Part shown: positions 18,343 to 26,573 of the stretch, piece after piece
How the letters are laid out: each line of letters opens with the position of its first letter
Position numbering within the stretch: the stretch's first letter is position 1
Origin: Devosia sp.
GTDB taxonomy: Bacteria; Pseudomonadota; Alphaproteobacteria; Rhizobiales; Devosiaceae
DNA length: 64,000 nucleotides
Direction: 5' to 3'
NCBI GenBank assembly: GCA_015234425.1
Contig: JADGNE010000043.1
Span: 62,001 to 126,000 of the forward strand
Translations under genes and position numbers: made by a program
Notes under the pieces: generated by a model
Told to the model about the DNA's origin: nothing
The model's database searches: none
The model's input: the letters and a program-made list of their open reading frames with translations, nothing else

Positions 18343-19515
18343 TCATCCCAGGATGACCTCATCGAGCTTGCGGGGATATTTGGTGAGGCTTTCGGGACCG
18401 GACGCGGTCACGAGGACCGTGTCGGCCAGCCGGAAGCCGCCAAGTCCGGGCACATAGAGCGCCGGTTCGGAGGAGCAGACCATGCCGGGCAGCAGGACGG
18501 TTTCGTCGCCGCCTTCCACCCACGGTGGCTCATGGAACATCACGCCCATGCCGTGGCCGACGCGATGCGGGCAAAACTGGAACACGCCCTGATCCCGGTA
18601 GAAATTGAGGGCGCGATCATCTGCGGAAGAACAGGTGGCACCGGGCTGGAGCCCTGCGGTGCCGATGCCCTGGGCTTCCTGGGACAGATTGTAAAACTTT
18701 GTCTGCTCGGCATTGGGCTCGCCGAGGATAAAGGTGCGCTCGCTTTCAGCCGCCCGTCCACCAACGCGGCAGCCGAGCGAGAGGATCATGCTTTCCCCGC
18801 GTTGTGGACGATGGGCTGTCGGCATGCCGTGCGGGAAGGCAGACCGCAGCCCCGAATAGACAAGACCGCCCGCGATCCCGGCGACATACATGATGTCCTC
18901 GTGCTCGTTCTGCATGATCTCGAGCGCGTGGCTGATGATGAAGTTCTCGATCTCGATCTCGGTCGGCATGGTATTGCCGGTGCGCAGCGACTCCGAGATC
19001 AACTCGGCCCCGGCATTGACCATGCTGTCAGAGATGCGGGCAGCCTCGCGGTGCAGCACAATTTCTTCGGGATATTTGATGTAGCGCTGGGTGGTGACAA
19101 TCGAAGTGGCCGTCAGCCGTGCATTCGGGAAAGCGCGCTGGATCTGCGCGACGCGGCCATTGGACATGCCGAAGCTGTGCCCGATCGTGCCCTTGAGGTC
19201 ACCCAGAGTACGGGCCAGCACGGCAAAGGCGGGATCGCGGCCCGGAAATTCGAAATAAACGACGAACTCTGCGCCATCATATTGCGAGCTGGCATGGTGC
19301 CGCTCAAGCTCAGGGATCAGCAGATAGGTCGTGGTCGCAGTCAGGACGACGGCAATCGGCCGCTCATTGGAGTAATGCGAGAAGCCGGTCGTGTAGACGA
19401 CGTCGTCATTGGCATCCAGAATAAGGACGTCGATGCCCTGCTGGGACATTTTTGCGCGAATGTCGCGTTGTACCCGCGCGTAAAACTCGGCGCTGAGGCG
19501 CTGGTTGAAAGTCAT
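18343..19515 (-). CDS. M24-family (creatinase/prolidase fold) hydrolase with altered metal site
   Basis: The 390-residue protein has the two-domain creatinase/prolidase layout: a creatinase_N domain (about 5-145) and a pita-bread catalytic domain (about 155-380). The usual five metal ligands are not all kept. The first Asp position is Ser246 (LSLGC), the second is Glu257 (AAESERT), His321 is kept (RVGHGMG), Glu350 is kept (CSSEP), and the last Glu is Ala364 (FRLADTV). Such loss is typical of metal-independent members such as creatinase and ectoine hydrolase (DoeA), so an aminopeptidase reaction is doubtful. A ring-opening or amidine-type hydrolysis is a fair alternative. It lies between the binding-protein and permease genes. 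Confidence 0.83.
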   Translation of the reverse strand: MTFNQRLSAEFYARVQRDIRAKMSQQGIDVLILDANDDVVYTTGFSHYSNERPIAVVLTATTTYLLIPELERHHASSQYDGAEFVVYFEFPGRDPAFAVLARTLGDLKGTIGHSFGMSNGRVAQIQRAFPNARLTATSIVTTQRYIKYPEEIVLHREAARISDSMVNAGAELISESLRTGNTMPTEIEIENFIISHALEIMQNEHEDIMYVAGIAGGLVYSGLRSAFPHGMPTAHRPQRGESMILSLGCRVGGRAAESERTFILGEPNAEQTKFYNLSQEAQGIGTAGLQPGATCSSADDRALNFYRDQGVFQFCPHRVGHGMGVMFHEPPWVEGGDETVLLPGMVCSSEPALYVPGLGGFRLADTVLVTASGPESLTKYPRKLDEVILG

Positions 19516-19547
19516 GACGGTCGTCCTGCTCTGGAGCGTTGGGGGAT

Positions 19548-19571
19548 GGGCCGGCGCCGGAGCGCCGACCC
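19548..19571 (-). terminator. Intercistronic hairpin after binding-protein gene 2
   Basis: On the minus strand GGGTCGGCGC pairs with GCGCCGGCCC around a TCCG tetraloop (10 bp, one G-U). There is no T-run, so message stabilisation is more likely than full termination. It separates the binding-protein and M24-type genes. Confidence 0.6.
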
Positions 19572-19583
19572 AAAGCCATTGGC

Positions 19584-21122
19584 TTAGTCGTTGAGGCCGA
19601 TCAGGCCGCGCAGATTGCCGCGCGGCGTGGCCTGCACCTCGACGGGCAGGTCCTTGCTGTAGAACAGCTGGTAGCCCTGGGCCGAGACGATGTAGTAGGG
19701 CAGCTCTTCCGCGAGGATCGCAGCGGCCTTCTGGTAGGCAGCAGCACGGCCAGCCTGGTCGATGGTCGAACGGCCTTCCTGCAGCAGGGCGTCAACTTCC
19801 GGGTTGGAATAGCCACCCCAGTTGGTCGGGCCACCGGTCGAGAGCTGAGCGAACATCAGGCGATCGGGATCGACTATGTTGAGCCAGCCGAGCAGGGCGA
19901 TCTGGTGCTTGCCCTGCTGGACATAGTTGGTCGAGAAGCTCGGCCAGTCGCTGATCTGGGCCACGGCCTTCACGCCAGCCATTTCGAACATGGCCTGCAG
20001 GAATTCCACGGTCTGGACGCGGTTGGTGTCTTCCGAGTGGGTCGACAGCACGACTTCAAGCGCCTTGCCATCCTTGTCGAGGTAGCCGTCACCGTTGGTG
20101 TCGCTCCATCCCAGCTCGTTGAACAGCGCGACAGCGCCTTCAACGTCGAAGGTCGGCTGCACGATGTCAGCCGAATAGGCCCAGGACGACGGCAGGATGA
20201 TCGAGGTCGCAACTTCATCAACGCCCTGGAAGATGTCGTTGACGATGGTTTCCTGGTCGATCAGCATCGAGAAGGCCTGACGCATCTTCGGGTCGGCCAG
20301 CAGCGGGTCATTGGCGTTGAAGTTGACGTAGGTCACGCCAAGGCCAGCCATGATGACATTGCCGAAGCGGTCGTCATTCTTGAGGCGCTCGATATCCTGG
20401 GGGGGAAGCGGGGACTGGATGACATCCAGATCGCCGGCCTCGAAAGCCTGCGAACGGGCCGAGTTGTCGCCGATGATCTTGAGCGAGATCTTTTCGAAGG
20501 CCGGATCTGCGCCCCAGAAGTTCTCGTTCTTGACCAGGGTGATTTCGCTGCCGCGGTTCCAGCTTTCGAGCTTCATCGGGCCTGCGCCGACAGGGTTGAG
20601 CGCGATGTCGTGGCCAGCTTCGACCAGGGCCTTCGACACGATGCCGAGGTCGAGGTAGCTCAGGAGCGGCGCGTAAGGTGCGCTCAGGCTGAACTTGACG
20701 GTCTGCGCATCGACAGCCTCGATCGCGGTGATCGGGGTGTAGAGGGCACGCTGCGGAGCGTTGAAATCCGGGTCGAGCAGCGTGGTATAGGTGAACACCA
20801 CGTCGTCAGCGGTCAGCGCGCTGCCGTCCGAGAACTTCAGGTCCGGGCGGAGCTTGAAGATAACGGTCTGCGGATCCGGGCTTTCCCAGCTCTCTGCGAG
20901 GTCCGGAACGGCCTCGAGATTGTTGGTGATGTGCACGAGGCCCGAATAGATCAGGTCATTGGTGCGCGAGGCCGTGGTGTCGCGCATCAGGCGCGGGTCC
21001 AGCGTGCCTGCGTCGACGTCCATGCCCACCACGAGGGTGGTCGTGTCCTGCGCCATGGCTGCATGCATCGGCATGAAGCTCAGGGCGACAATCGCACTGG
21101 TAGTGAGAAGAAACTTCTTCAT
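19584..21122 (-). CDS. Peptide ABC transporter substrate-binding protein (SBP_bac_5)
   Basis: The 512-residue exported protein has signal peptide MKKFLLTTSAIVALSF to about residue 25 (AAMAQ). The mature protein shows DAGTLDPRLMRDTTASRTND, VIFKLRPDLKFSDGS, LTADDVVFTYTTLLDPD, LNPVGAGPMKLESW and a late NWGGYSNPEVDALL. It is the ligand receptor of ABC system 2. ATG 21122 is fixed by GGAAGGGAAC; a longer frame to 21260 overlaps the GntR gene and is rejected. It begins 20 bp after the GntR stop and is probably in the same transcript. Confidence 0.92.
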   Translation of the reverse strand: MKKFLLTTSAIVALSFMPMHAAMAQDTTTLVVGMDVDAGTLDPRLMRDTTASRTNDLIYSGLVHITNNLEAVPDLAESWESPDPQTVIFKLRPDLKFSDGSALTADDVVFTYTTLLDPDFNAPQRALYTPITAIEAVDAQTVKFSLSAPYAPLLSYLDLGIVSKALVEAGHDIALNPVGAGPMKLESWNRGSEITLVKNENFWGADPAFEKISLKIIGDNSARSQAFEAGDLDVIQSPLPPQDIERLKNDDRFGNVIMAGLGVTYVNFNANDPLLADPKMRQAFSMLIDQETIVNDIFQGVDEVATSIILPSSWAYSADIVQPTFDVEGAVALFNELGWSDTNGDGYLDKDGKALEVVLSTHSEDTNRVQTVEFLQAMFEMAGVKAVAQISDWPSFSTNYVQQGKHQIALLGWLNIVDPDRLMFAQLSTGGPTNWGGYSNPEVDALLQEGRSTIDQAGRAAAYQKAAAILAEELPYYIVSAQGYQLFYSKDLPVEVQATPRGNLRGLIGLND

Positions 21123-21142
21123 TTTTGTTCCCTTCCTTGACA

Positions 21143-22147
21143 TTATGCTGTCTCTCTCTCCGATCCTGGGCTCGCCTTTGCCTGGCGCAATTGTGCGAGC
21201 TTTGGGACTAGGATTGCCTCCAGCGCGCCAGGATCTGGCGCATGCCGGAATTCGAAGCACTGGACACTGGGCCGCACGAGCGTAGCCACGTGGTCTGCGC
21301 CCGAAGCAAAGACCACCGCGTCACAGGTTGAAAGGATATCGGCCAGGTCTGGCGCCGAGGACCAGGTGACCCGGATGTCTGAGACATGCGGGGCAAACTC
21401 GCGCACGCTGGGACGCATGATCGCAATATATTCCTGGAAATGGGTGACGGCCGCGACGCGGGAGCGCGGGTCGAGACCCGCAAGGGTCTGGCGAGTGCGC
21501 TGCGATGGCAGGAAACGGAGCCCCAGGATCGTTGCGCCCTTGACCGCGCTGCGGACCTCCGCCTCGCGATGGCCAAAGGTGATCACGAGATCGGCCTGAA
21601 TGCAAAGCCGGTATTCCGGCCCGTCCGCCTGAAGGGACTCGAGGGTGACCAGATCAATCGTGTCGAGCGGGGACAGGACCGAGCGGATGTCGTCGACATA
21701 GTCGCGCCCCGGGCCTTCGAAGATGCAGACAAAGACCAGTTTGAGGCCAGTGTCCGGTCGGCGCATGTGCGCGCGGGCATTAATCATCGCAACGAGCGAC
21801 ATGGGCGGGACGCCCAGCATTTCTGCCTTGGCAATGATCGCGTCAATGTCGCGGCTCAGTGCGTTGATGGGCTGGTTGTCGTCGAGGGCCTTGCGCGGAT
21901 CGCGCATGGTGAAAGCCCCGAGGCCGGGACGCATCTCCACGAGACCTTCATCCCGCAGCTGCTGGTAGACCTGGTTCACCGTCATCGGCGCCACGCCCAA
22001 CTCGGCGGCGAGCTGGCGCACAGATGGCAGCCTGGTGCCGTACGGGGTGTCACTGAAGGACAGGACGTAGCTCAACAGGCCGTGCAGCTGCGTCCCGATC
22101 GGTACGGGTAGCGACTTGTCGATGCTGGACGGGTCGAAGGTGAACAT
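21143..22147 (-). CDS. GntR-family transcriptional regulator with unassigned sensor domain
   Basis: The 334-residue regulator has an N-terminal winged helix (about 15-80): GTRLPSVRQLAAELGVAPMT and VNQVYQQLRDEGLVEMRPG, close to the YtrA/MocR-like wHTH. It lacks the aminotransferase domain of MocR proteins and the UTRA or FCD folds. Residues about 130-325 instead alternate hydrophobic strands and helices (LKLVFVCIFEGPGRDYVDDI, ADLVITFGHR, CDAVVFASGADHVATL), suggesting a Rossmann-like or binding-protein-like sensor. It is divergent from the aldo/keto reductase gene and first in the long minus-strand series, so it probably controls both. Confidence 0.85.
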   Translation of the reverse strand: MFTFDPSSIDKSLPVPIGTQLHGLLSYVLSFSDTPYGTRLPSVRQLAAELGVAPMTVNQVYQQLRDEGLVEMRPGLGAFTMRDPRKALDDNQPINALSRDIDAIIAKAEMLGVPPMSLVAMINARAHMRRPDTGLKLVFVCIFEGPGRDYVDDIRSVLSPLDTIDLVTLESLQADGPEYRLCIQADLVITFGHREAEVRSAVKGATILGLRFLPSQRTRQTLAGLDPRSRVAAVTHFQEYIAIMRPSVREFAPHVSDIRVTWSSAPDLADILSTCDAVVFASGADHVATLVRPSVQCFEFRHAPDPGALEAILVPKLAQLRQAKASPGSERETA

Positions 22148-22157
22148 GTGTTCTATC

Positions 22158-22175
22158 CGGTTGATACACTAACCG
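22158..22175. promoter_or_regulatory. Candidate GntR operator
   Basis: CGGTT-GATACACT-AACCG is a 5-bp inverted repeat with an 8-base spacer. It lies 11 bases before the GntR start in the divergent intergenic region. Autoregulation is an inference from position. Confidence 0.35.
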
Positions 22176-22339
22176 TACTCACGCGTTCGGCCCTGCGCAA
22201 TAGGGTGTGGGGATTTTTCGCGCAGCTTGTGAATTAGCATCTTTTATGAGCATCATGTGCCGGGTTTATGGGCTTTCATGCGCCGCGCTGCCGATGCTAC
22301 TGTGGCCCGCTACTGAAAATTGCCGGGGAAGGTGTACTA

Positions 22340-23311
22340 ATGGAATATGTCAATCTTGGTCGGACGGGCCTCAAGATCTCAAAGCTGGGCCTCGGGTGCA
22401 TGACTTTCGGCTCGCCGACCTGGGCGCCGTGGGTGCTCGACGAGGCTGCCTCTCGTCCGATTCTCGAGAAGGCCGTCGACCTCGGCATCAACTTCTTCGA
22501 TCTGGCTGACATGTATTCGCTGGGCGCCTCCGAAGAGGTGGTCGGTCGCGTGCTTAAGGACGTCCCGCGCCACAAGCTCGTCTATGGCTCCAAGCTCTAC
22601 AATCCCATGAGCGGTGATGTGAACGATCGCGGTCTCTCGCGGAAGCATATCTTCGATTCCATCGATGGCACGCTGAAGCGTCTCAACACCGACTATATCG
22701 ACCTCTATTCCCTGCACCGTTTCGACTACGAAACGCCGCTCGAAGAGACCCTCGACGCGCTCAACGATGTCGTCCGTCAGGGCAAGGTCCGCTACCTCGG
22801 CGCCTCGTCCATGCACGCCTGGCAGTTCATGAAGGCAATCGGTATCCAGCGTGCCAATGGCTGGGCGCAGTTTGTCTGCATGCAGAACCACTACAACCTC
22901 ATCTATCGTGAAGAAGAGCGCGAAATGCTGCCGCTCTGTATCTCTGAAGGCATCGGCATTACCCCGTGGTCGCCTCTGGCCCGTGGCCGGCTCGCAGCAC
23001 GTCCCGAAGCTGACACCACCCGGTCCCAGACCGACAAGACGGCCCAGGCCCTCTATGATCGGACCAAGGATGCAGACGATGCGGTCATCGCCGCAGTGCG
23101 GGCCGTGGCGGAACGTCATGGCCGCCCCGCAGCGCAGATCGCCTATGCTTATGTCGCGCGCCGCCCGGGCATTTCCGCCCCGATCGTCGGCATTTCCAAA
23201 CTGCATCAATTCGACGACGCGATCGCTTCGCTCGACGTCAAGCTGACCCCGGAAGACATCGCCCAGCTCGAGGCTCCCTATGAGCCGAAGCGCGTTGCCG
23301 GCCACGTCTGA
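22340..23311 (+). CDS. Aldo/keto reductase
   Basis: The 323-residue NAD(P)H-dependent oxidoreductase has the (beta/alpha)8 AKR pattern: LGRTGLKISKLGLGCMTFG, GINFFDLADMYSLGASEEVV, KLVYGSKLY and LYSLHRFDYETPLEETL. The catalytic tetrad Asp-Tyr-Lys-His is represented in DLADMY, GSKLY and SLHRFD. The cofactor end is ARRPGISAPIVGISKL. It probably reduces an aldehyde or ketone made during catabolism of the imported compound. ATG 22340 has GGGGAAGG eight bases ahead; an upstream in-frame ATG at 22268 is rejected. The next gene starts 10 bp after its stop. Confidence 0.92.
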   Translation: MEYVNLGRTGLKISKLGLGCMTFGSPTWAPWVLDEAASRPILEKAVDLGINFFDLADMYSLGASEEVVGRVLKDVPRHKLVYGSKLYNPMSGDVNDRGLSRKHIFDSIDGTLKRLNTDYIDLYSLHRFDYETPLEETLDALNDVVRQGKVRYLGASSMHAWQFMKAIGIQRANGWAQFVCMQNHYNLIYREEEREMLPLCISEGIGITPWSPLARGRLAARPEADTTRSQTDKTAQALYDRTKDADDAVIAAVRAVAERHGRPAAQIAYAYVARRPGISAPIVGISKLHQFDDAIASLDVKLTPEDIAQLEAPYEPKRVAGHV

Positions 23312-23321
23312 GGAAACCGCA

Positions 23322-24491
23322 ATGAAGATCGGCAAGGAACTCGCTGAACTCACTGCTGGCATCGATGCGCTCTATCGCTCAATGCAGAGCAGTGATGGCT
23401 TTCTCAACAAGGAAGGCCTGGTCCCGGTCGCTATGGCAGAGGTGTTCCCGCTGCCATTGGCCAGCTACGACGATGCCCGCGAAAAGCTGCACGCGCTCGC
23501 GGCGCGCCTGCCCGCAGAGGCGGAGAGCCCACTCCGGGCGGACTATGTTGCGGAGATGATCGACTCGCTCCTGGCCCTACTTGACACGTTTGACGGCACG
23601 CCAATCTCATTTGCAGATCGCGTCGCCCGCCAGATCCGCGTGCCGCAAACCCTTGTTCCGGATGCAGAAATCGAATGCTATCGCACGACGATCCGCGAAA
23701 AGCTGGATGAGCTCGGCTATACGGGCGGTACGCTCGCCGAGGATTTTGAGTGCTACGAAGCGCAGGCTCGCGTTCCCACGGACGAAGTGCTCTCGGTTCT
23801 CAACGAGTTGATCGCCGAGGCCCGCACCCGAGTCACCGCCACCATGTATCCCTATGATCATGAAGGCATGACCCCGGAAGGTGTCACCGCGGTCCCGTTC
23901 TCGGCCTATTGCGACTATCCCACGCGAAAAGTGCTGCTGAACCTCGACTTTCCCTACACGCGTTTCTCACTGAAACACCTCGCGACGCATGAAGTGTTCC
24001 CCGGGCACCTGGTGCACATGAACATCCGCGAGAACCGCGTGGCCGATGGTACAATGCCGCTCGATGGCGCGCAGGTGGTGACCAGTTCAGCGAGCTCCGC
24101 CCTCTTTGAAGGCATTGCTGACAATGGCATGGAGTTTCTCGACTGGATCAGTGGTCCGGAAGACGAGCTTGGCGTTGCGCTACAGCGCCTGCGGAGCGCC
24201 ATGCGGTGCAATGCCGCCTGGATGATGCATGCTCAGGGGATGTCGCTGGACGAAATCGTCCCGATTGTCGCCGACAAGACCCTGCAGGACCCGGTGACCA
24301 TGCGCTCGCGCCTGGCCTTCCTCAGCCACAACCTCCGCGCGCCCTTCGTCTATGCCTATTACGGTGGCGACATGGCGGTGAACGCGGTGTGGAAGACGGT
24401 CAAGCCCGAGCAGCGCAAAGCCTTCTGGGAATACCTCTACAACAACATGCACACGCCGGCGACGCTGGCCAAATACTGGCAGCCGAACTAG
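23322..24491 (+). CDS. DUF885-like zinc peptidase
   Basis: The 389-residue protein carries the HExxPGH motif of DUF885 proteins, HEVFPGHLVH, with His223, Glu224 and His229. A downstream Glu-rich helix FEGIADNGMEFLDWI probably provides the third zinc ligand. The C-terminus is helical, with NLRAPFVYAYYGGDMAVNAVW and NNMHTPATLAKYW. DUF885 members are predicted soluble peptidases, but they usually have 550-600 residues, so this is a short form lacking much of the N-terminal part. ATG 23322 follows GAGGAAAC, and the gene is coupled to the aldo/keto reductase gene. It probably hydrolyses small peptides from ABC system 2. Confidence 0.72.
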   Translation: MKIGKELAELTAGIDALYRSMQSSDGFLNKEGLVPVAMAEVFPLPLASYDDAREKLHALAARLPAEAESPLRADYVAEMIDSLLALLDTFDGTPISFADRVARQIRVPQTLVPDAEIECYRTTIREKLDELGYTGGTLAEDFECYEAQARVPTDEVLSVLNELIAEARTRVTATMYPYDHEGMTPEGVTAVPFSAYCDYPTRKVLLNLDFPYTRFSLKHLATHEVFPGHLVHMNIRENRVADGTMPLDGAQVVTSSASSALFEGIADNGMEFLDWISGPEDELGVALQRLRSAMRCNAAWMMHAQGMSLDEIVPIVADKTLQDPVTMRSRLAFLSHNLRAPFVYAYYGGDMAVNAVWKTVKPEQRKAFWEYLYNNMHTPATLAKYWQPN

Positions 24492-24507
24492 GCCTGCCAA
24501 ACATGTG

Positions 24508-24537
24508 GGGTCCTGCGGCGTTATCGCCGCGGGACCC
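24508..24537. terminator. Hairpin between convergent genes
   Basis: GGGTCCTGCGGCG and CGCCGCGGGACCC pair over 13 bp (one G-U) around a TTAT loop. It lies between the DUF885-like and response-regulator genes. There is no strong U-tract on either side, so a bidirectional terminator is likely but not certain. Confidence 0.6.
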
Positions 24538-24562
24538 AGTCCCCGAACTCATCCTGCAGATT

Positions 24563-24961
24563 TTAGGCGGTGGGTGCGGCCCTTTGGGACCGGGCGACTT
24601 CAAGGGCACTCATCAGCTCATCAATATGGCCCGGTTTGGTGACGACCGGTATCTCGCTGAAGCGGTCCGGCACGTCCTCGGCGGAGTAGCCGCTGAAAAA
24701 CACGACAGAAACCGACTTTTCGCGGAGGCGTTCAACGAGCGGGAAGGCCGAGCCGTCCAAGAGGCGGATGTCAACGATTGCCGCGTTCAGGCCTGCGTCG
24801 GACAGCTCATCGAGTAGGGCAATGCCATCAGCCGCGCGCGCCACTATGCCAAGCACGCGCACGCCCAAGGCTTCCAGATCCGCAGTCAGGCCACTCGCCA
24901 GCAGGTATTCGTCTTCACAAATCAGGATTCGGACGTCTTCAACCGAGGACAACACAGCCAC
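24563..24961 (-). CDS. Single-domain response regulator
   Basis: The 132-residue product is a stand-alone CheY-like receiver. The acidic pocket is CEDE (15-18), the phosphorylation site is Asp64 in AAIVDIRLLDG, the switch Ser is in VVFFSGYS and the conserved Lys109 is in VVTKP. There is no output domain, so it probably works as a phosphate sink, relay or protein-binding switch. A start GTG at 24961 is used. GTG 24955 and TTG 24952 are possible alternatives, because no strong ribosome binding site is seen. The PAS-HWE kinase gene lies 536 bp away on the other strand and is a plausible partner. Confidence 0.85.
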   Translation of the reverse strand: MAVLSSVEDVRILICEDEYLLASGLTADLEALGVRVLGIVARAADGIALLDELSDAGLNAAIVDIRLLDGSAFPLVERLREKSVSVVFFSGYSAEDVPDRFSEIPVVTKPGHIDELMSALEVARSQRAAPTA

Positions 24962-25221
24962 CGCAAACCGGACGATTCGGTACCCACCATATCGCTCTGG
25001 GAAATTATCGCGCTAACATAGGTTAATCAGGGGGGCGGATAGTTCGAGCCCGCGACGCTCAACCCGCACATTCCCATTCCATCGGTGTCAGATCGCCATA
25101 AAAATTTGATCAGCGGGGCAACCTTATGGTTTCTCGCGCTTTATATCCCATGCAGTTGGCCCATCTTGCGATGGACGCGATGTGTCTTTGGCCGGCTGTT
25201 CACCGAAACGAATTCCCCAGT

Positions 25222-25344
25222 TCAGAACATGCCGCGACCGATCGACGCCAGTGTCAGAAAAAATATTGCGCTGCCAATCCAGAGTGCGCCCGCAAGCAGG
25301 GCGAAACCTTCGATAAAGTCTGCGTCGGAGTCATGATCGTGCAT
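25222..25344 (-). CDS. Small single-pass membrane protein (40 aa)
   Basis: A 41-codon frame reads MHDHDSDADF, then a hydrophobic helix FALLAGALWIGSAIFFLTLA (about 14-33) and a short tail SIGRGMF. The His/Asp N-terminus is presumably cytoplasmic or metal-binding. GCGAGG is placed six bases before ATG 25344. The composition (acidic head, one transmembrane helix, basic-Gly tail) argues for a real gene. It falls between the response-regulator and histidine-kinase genes on the same strand as the former. No family name is known to me. Confidence 0.5.
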   Translation of the reverse strand: MHDHDSDADFIEGFALLAGALWIGSAIFFLTLASIGRGMF

Positions 25345-25496
25345 TTTAGCCTCGCTGCCCATTGGTGCAGTAACGCCCAGACCTCATTGAAGTTCACTGC
25401 GAAATTCCGGACCTGCGAAAGATTTTAGGAGCTGGTGCAATTGCCTCCGGTGAACTATGAGCGCAGTGTTCAGGGCGATCAGCTAGTTAGGTAGAA

Positions 25497-26549
25497 ATGC
25501 TCACGCAGCCACAGGCGCAGCCCGGTAGTAACCCTTCGGTGGATGATCATACCGCCTATCTATTGGCGGCAATCGTTGACAGTTCGTTCGACGCGATCAT
25601 CAGCAAAAACCTCGATAGTATCATCCAGACCTGGAATGCCGCGGCCGCGCGGATGTTTGGCTATACTGCAGATGAGGCAGTCGGGAAGTCGGTGGTCATG
25701 CTGATACCGCCCCATTTGCAAAGCGAAGAGGCCGATATCATCGAGCGGATCCGCAAGGGGGAGCGGGTCGAGAGTTTCGAAACGGTCCGGCTCCGCAAGG
25801 ACGGCTCCAAGATCGATGTTTCCCTGACCATTTCCCCGATCCGGCATGCCGATGGGAACATCGTTGGGGCCTCGAAAATCGCCCGGGACATCACCCAGAC
25901 CAGGGAAGCTGAGCGGAAAATTCGCCTTTTACTTCAAGAGGTTAATCATCGCGTCAAGAACCAGTACGCGGTGATCCTGTCCATCATTCGCGAGACAAGC
26001 AACCGCTCGCAGTCTCCCGAGCATTTCGAGCGGCAGCTGCGCGACCGCATTCTCGCCCTGGCCCGCTCTCAGGACCTGCTGGTCAACACCGGCTGGAATG
26101 GCGCAAGCCTGGCCGAATTGATCGAGCAACAGCTCGGTGCCTTCGGCAATGAGCACAAGGTGGTCACCACCGGCCCGTCAGTGACGTTGAATTCCAATGC
26201 GGTTCAACACCTGGGCATGGCCATGCACGAACTGGGGACCAATTCCGTCAAGTATGGCGTGCTCGGCAGCGGTCAGGGGCAGATCGTGATCGAGTGGGAA
26301 ATCTCGCACAGGGATGGCGAGGATTTCGTCGAATTGACCTGGAACGAGAGCACGGGTGGTGAGATTTCTCCTGTAAATCCGACGGTCAGGCGTGGTTTTG
26401 GGTCGGTAGTCCTGGAGCGCGCGGTGCCGTTTTCACTCAGGGGCGAGGCTCATGTCGAACGCGGCAGCGACTTCATACGCTGGACCCTTGTTGCGCCGCT
26501 GAGCGAACTGGTCTCCTTCCGCACCTCTCCCGCGCTGCTGCAGGCGTGA
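25497..26549 (+). CDS. PAS-domain HWE-type sensor histidine kinase
   Basis: The 350-residue cytoplasmic kinase has one PAS/PAC module (about 20-135: SSFDAIISKNLDSIIQTWNA, then KDGSKIDVSLTISPIRHADG). The phosphoacceptor helix is EVNHRVKNQYAVILSII with His151, followed by a HATPase domain with N-box MAMHELGTNSVKYG (242-254) and a closing GFGSVVLERAV. The HRVKN and HELGTNSVKYG pattern marks the HWE/HisKA_2 group, common in Alphaproteobacteria for light, redox or general-stress sensing. No cofactor-binding Cys of a LOV domain is seen. It probably signals to the nearby single-domain regulator. Confidence 0.9.
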   Translation: MLTQPQAQPGSNPSVDDHTAYLLAAIVDSSFDAIISKNLDSIIQTWNAAAARMFGYTADEAVGKSVVMLIPPHLQSEEADIIERIRKGERVESFETVRLRKDGSKIDVSLTISPIRHADGNIVGASKIARDITQTREAERKIRLLLQEVNHRVKNQYAVILSIIRETSNRSQSPEHFERQLRDRILALARSQDLLVNTGWNGASLAELIEQQLGAFGNEHKVVTTGPSVTLNSNAVQHLGMAMHELGTNSVKYGVLGSGQGQIVIEWEISHRDGEDFVELTWNESTGGEISPVNPTVRRGFGSVVLERAVPFSLRGEAHVERGSDFIRWTLVAPLSELVSFRTSPALLQA

Positions 26550-26573
26550 AGAAGCGCCCGTAGATCCAAATCG

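Noticed and set aside
24962..25221. EcfG-type (GGAAC...CGTT) stress promoter near the kinase/regulator genes
   Set aside because: No matching pair of elements was found by eye.
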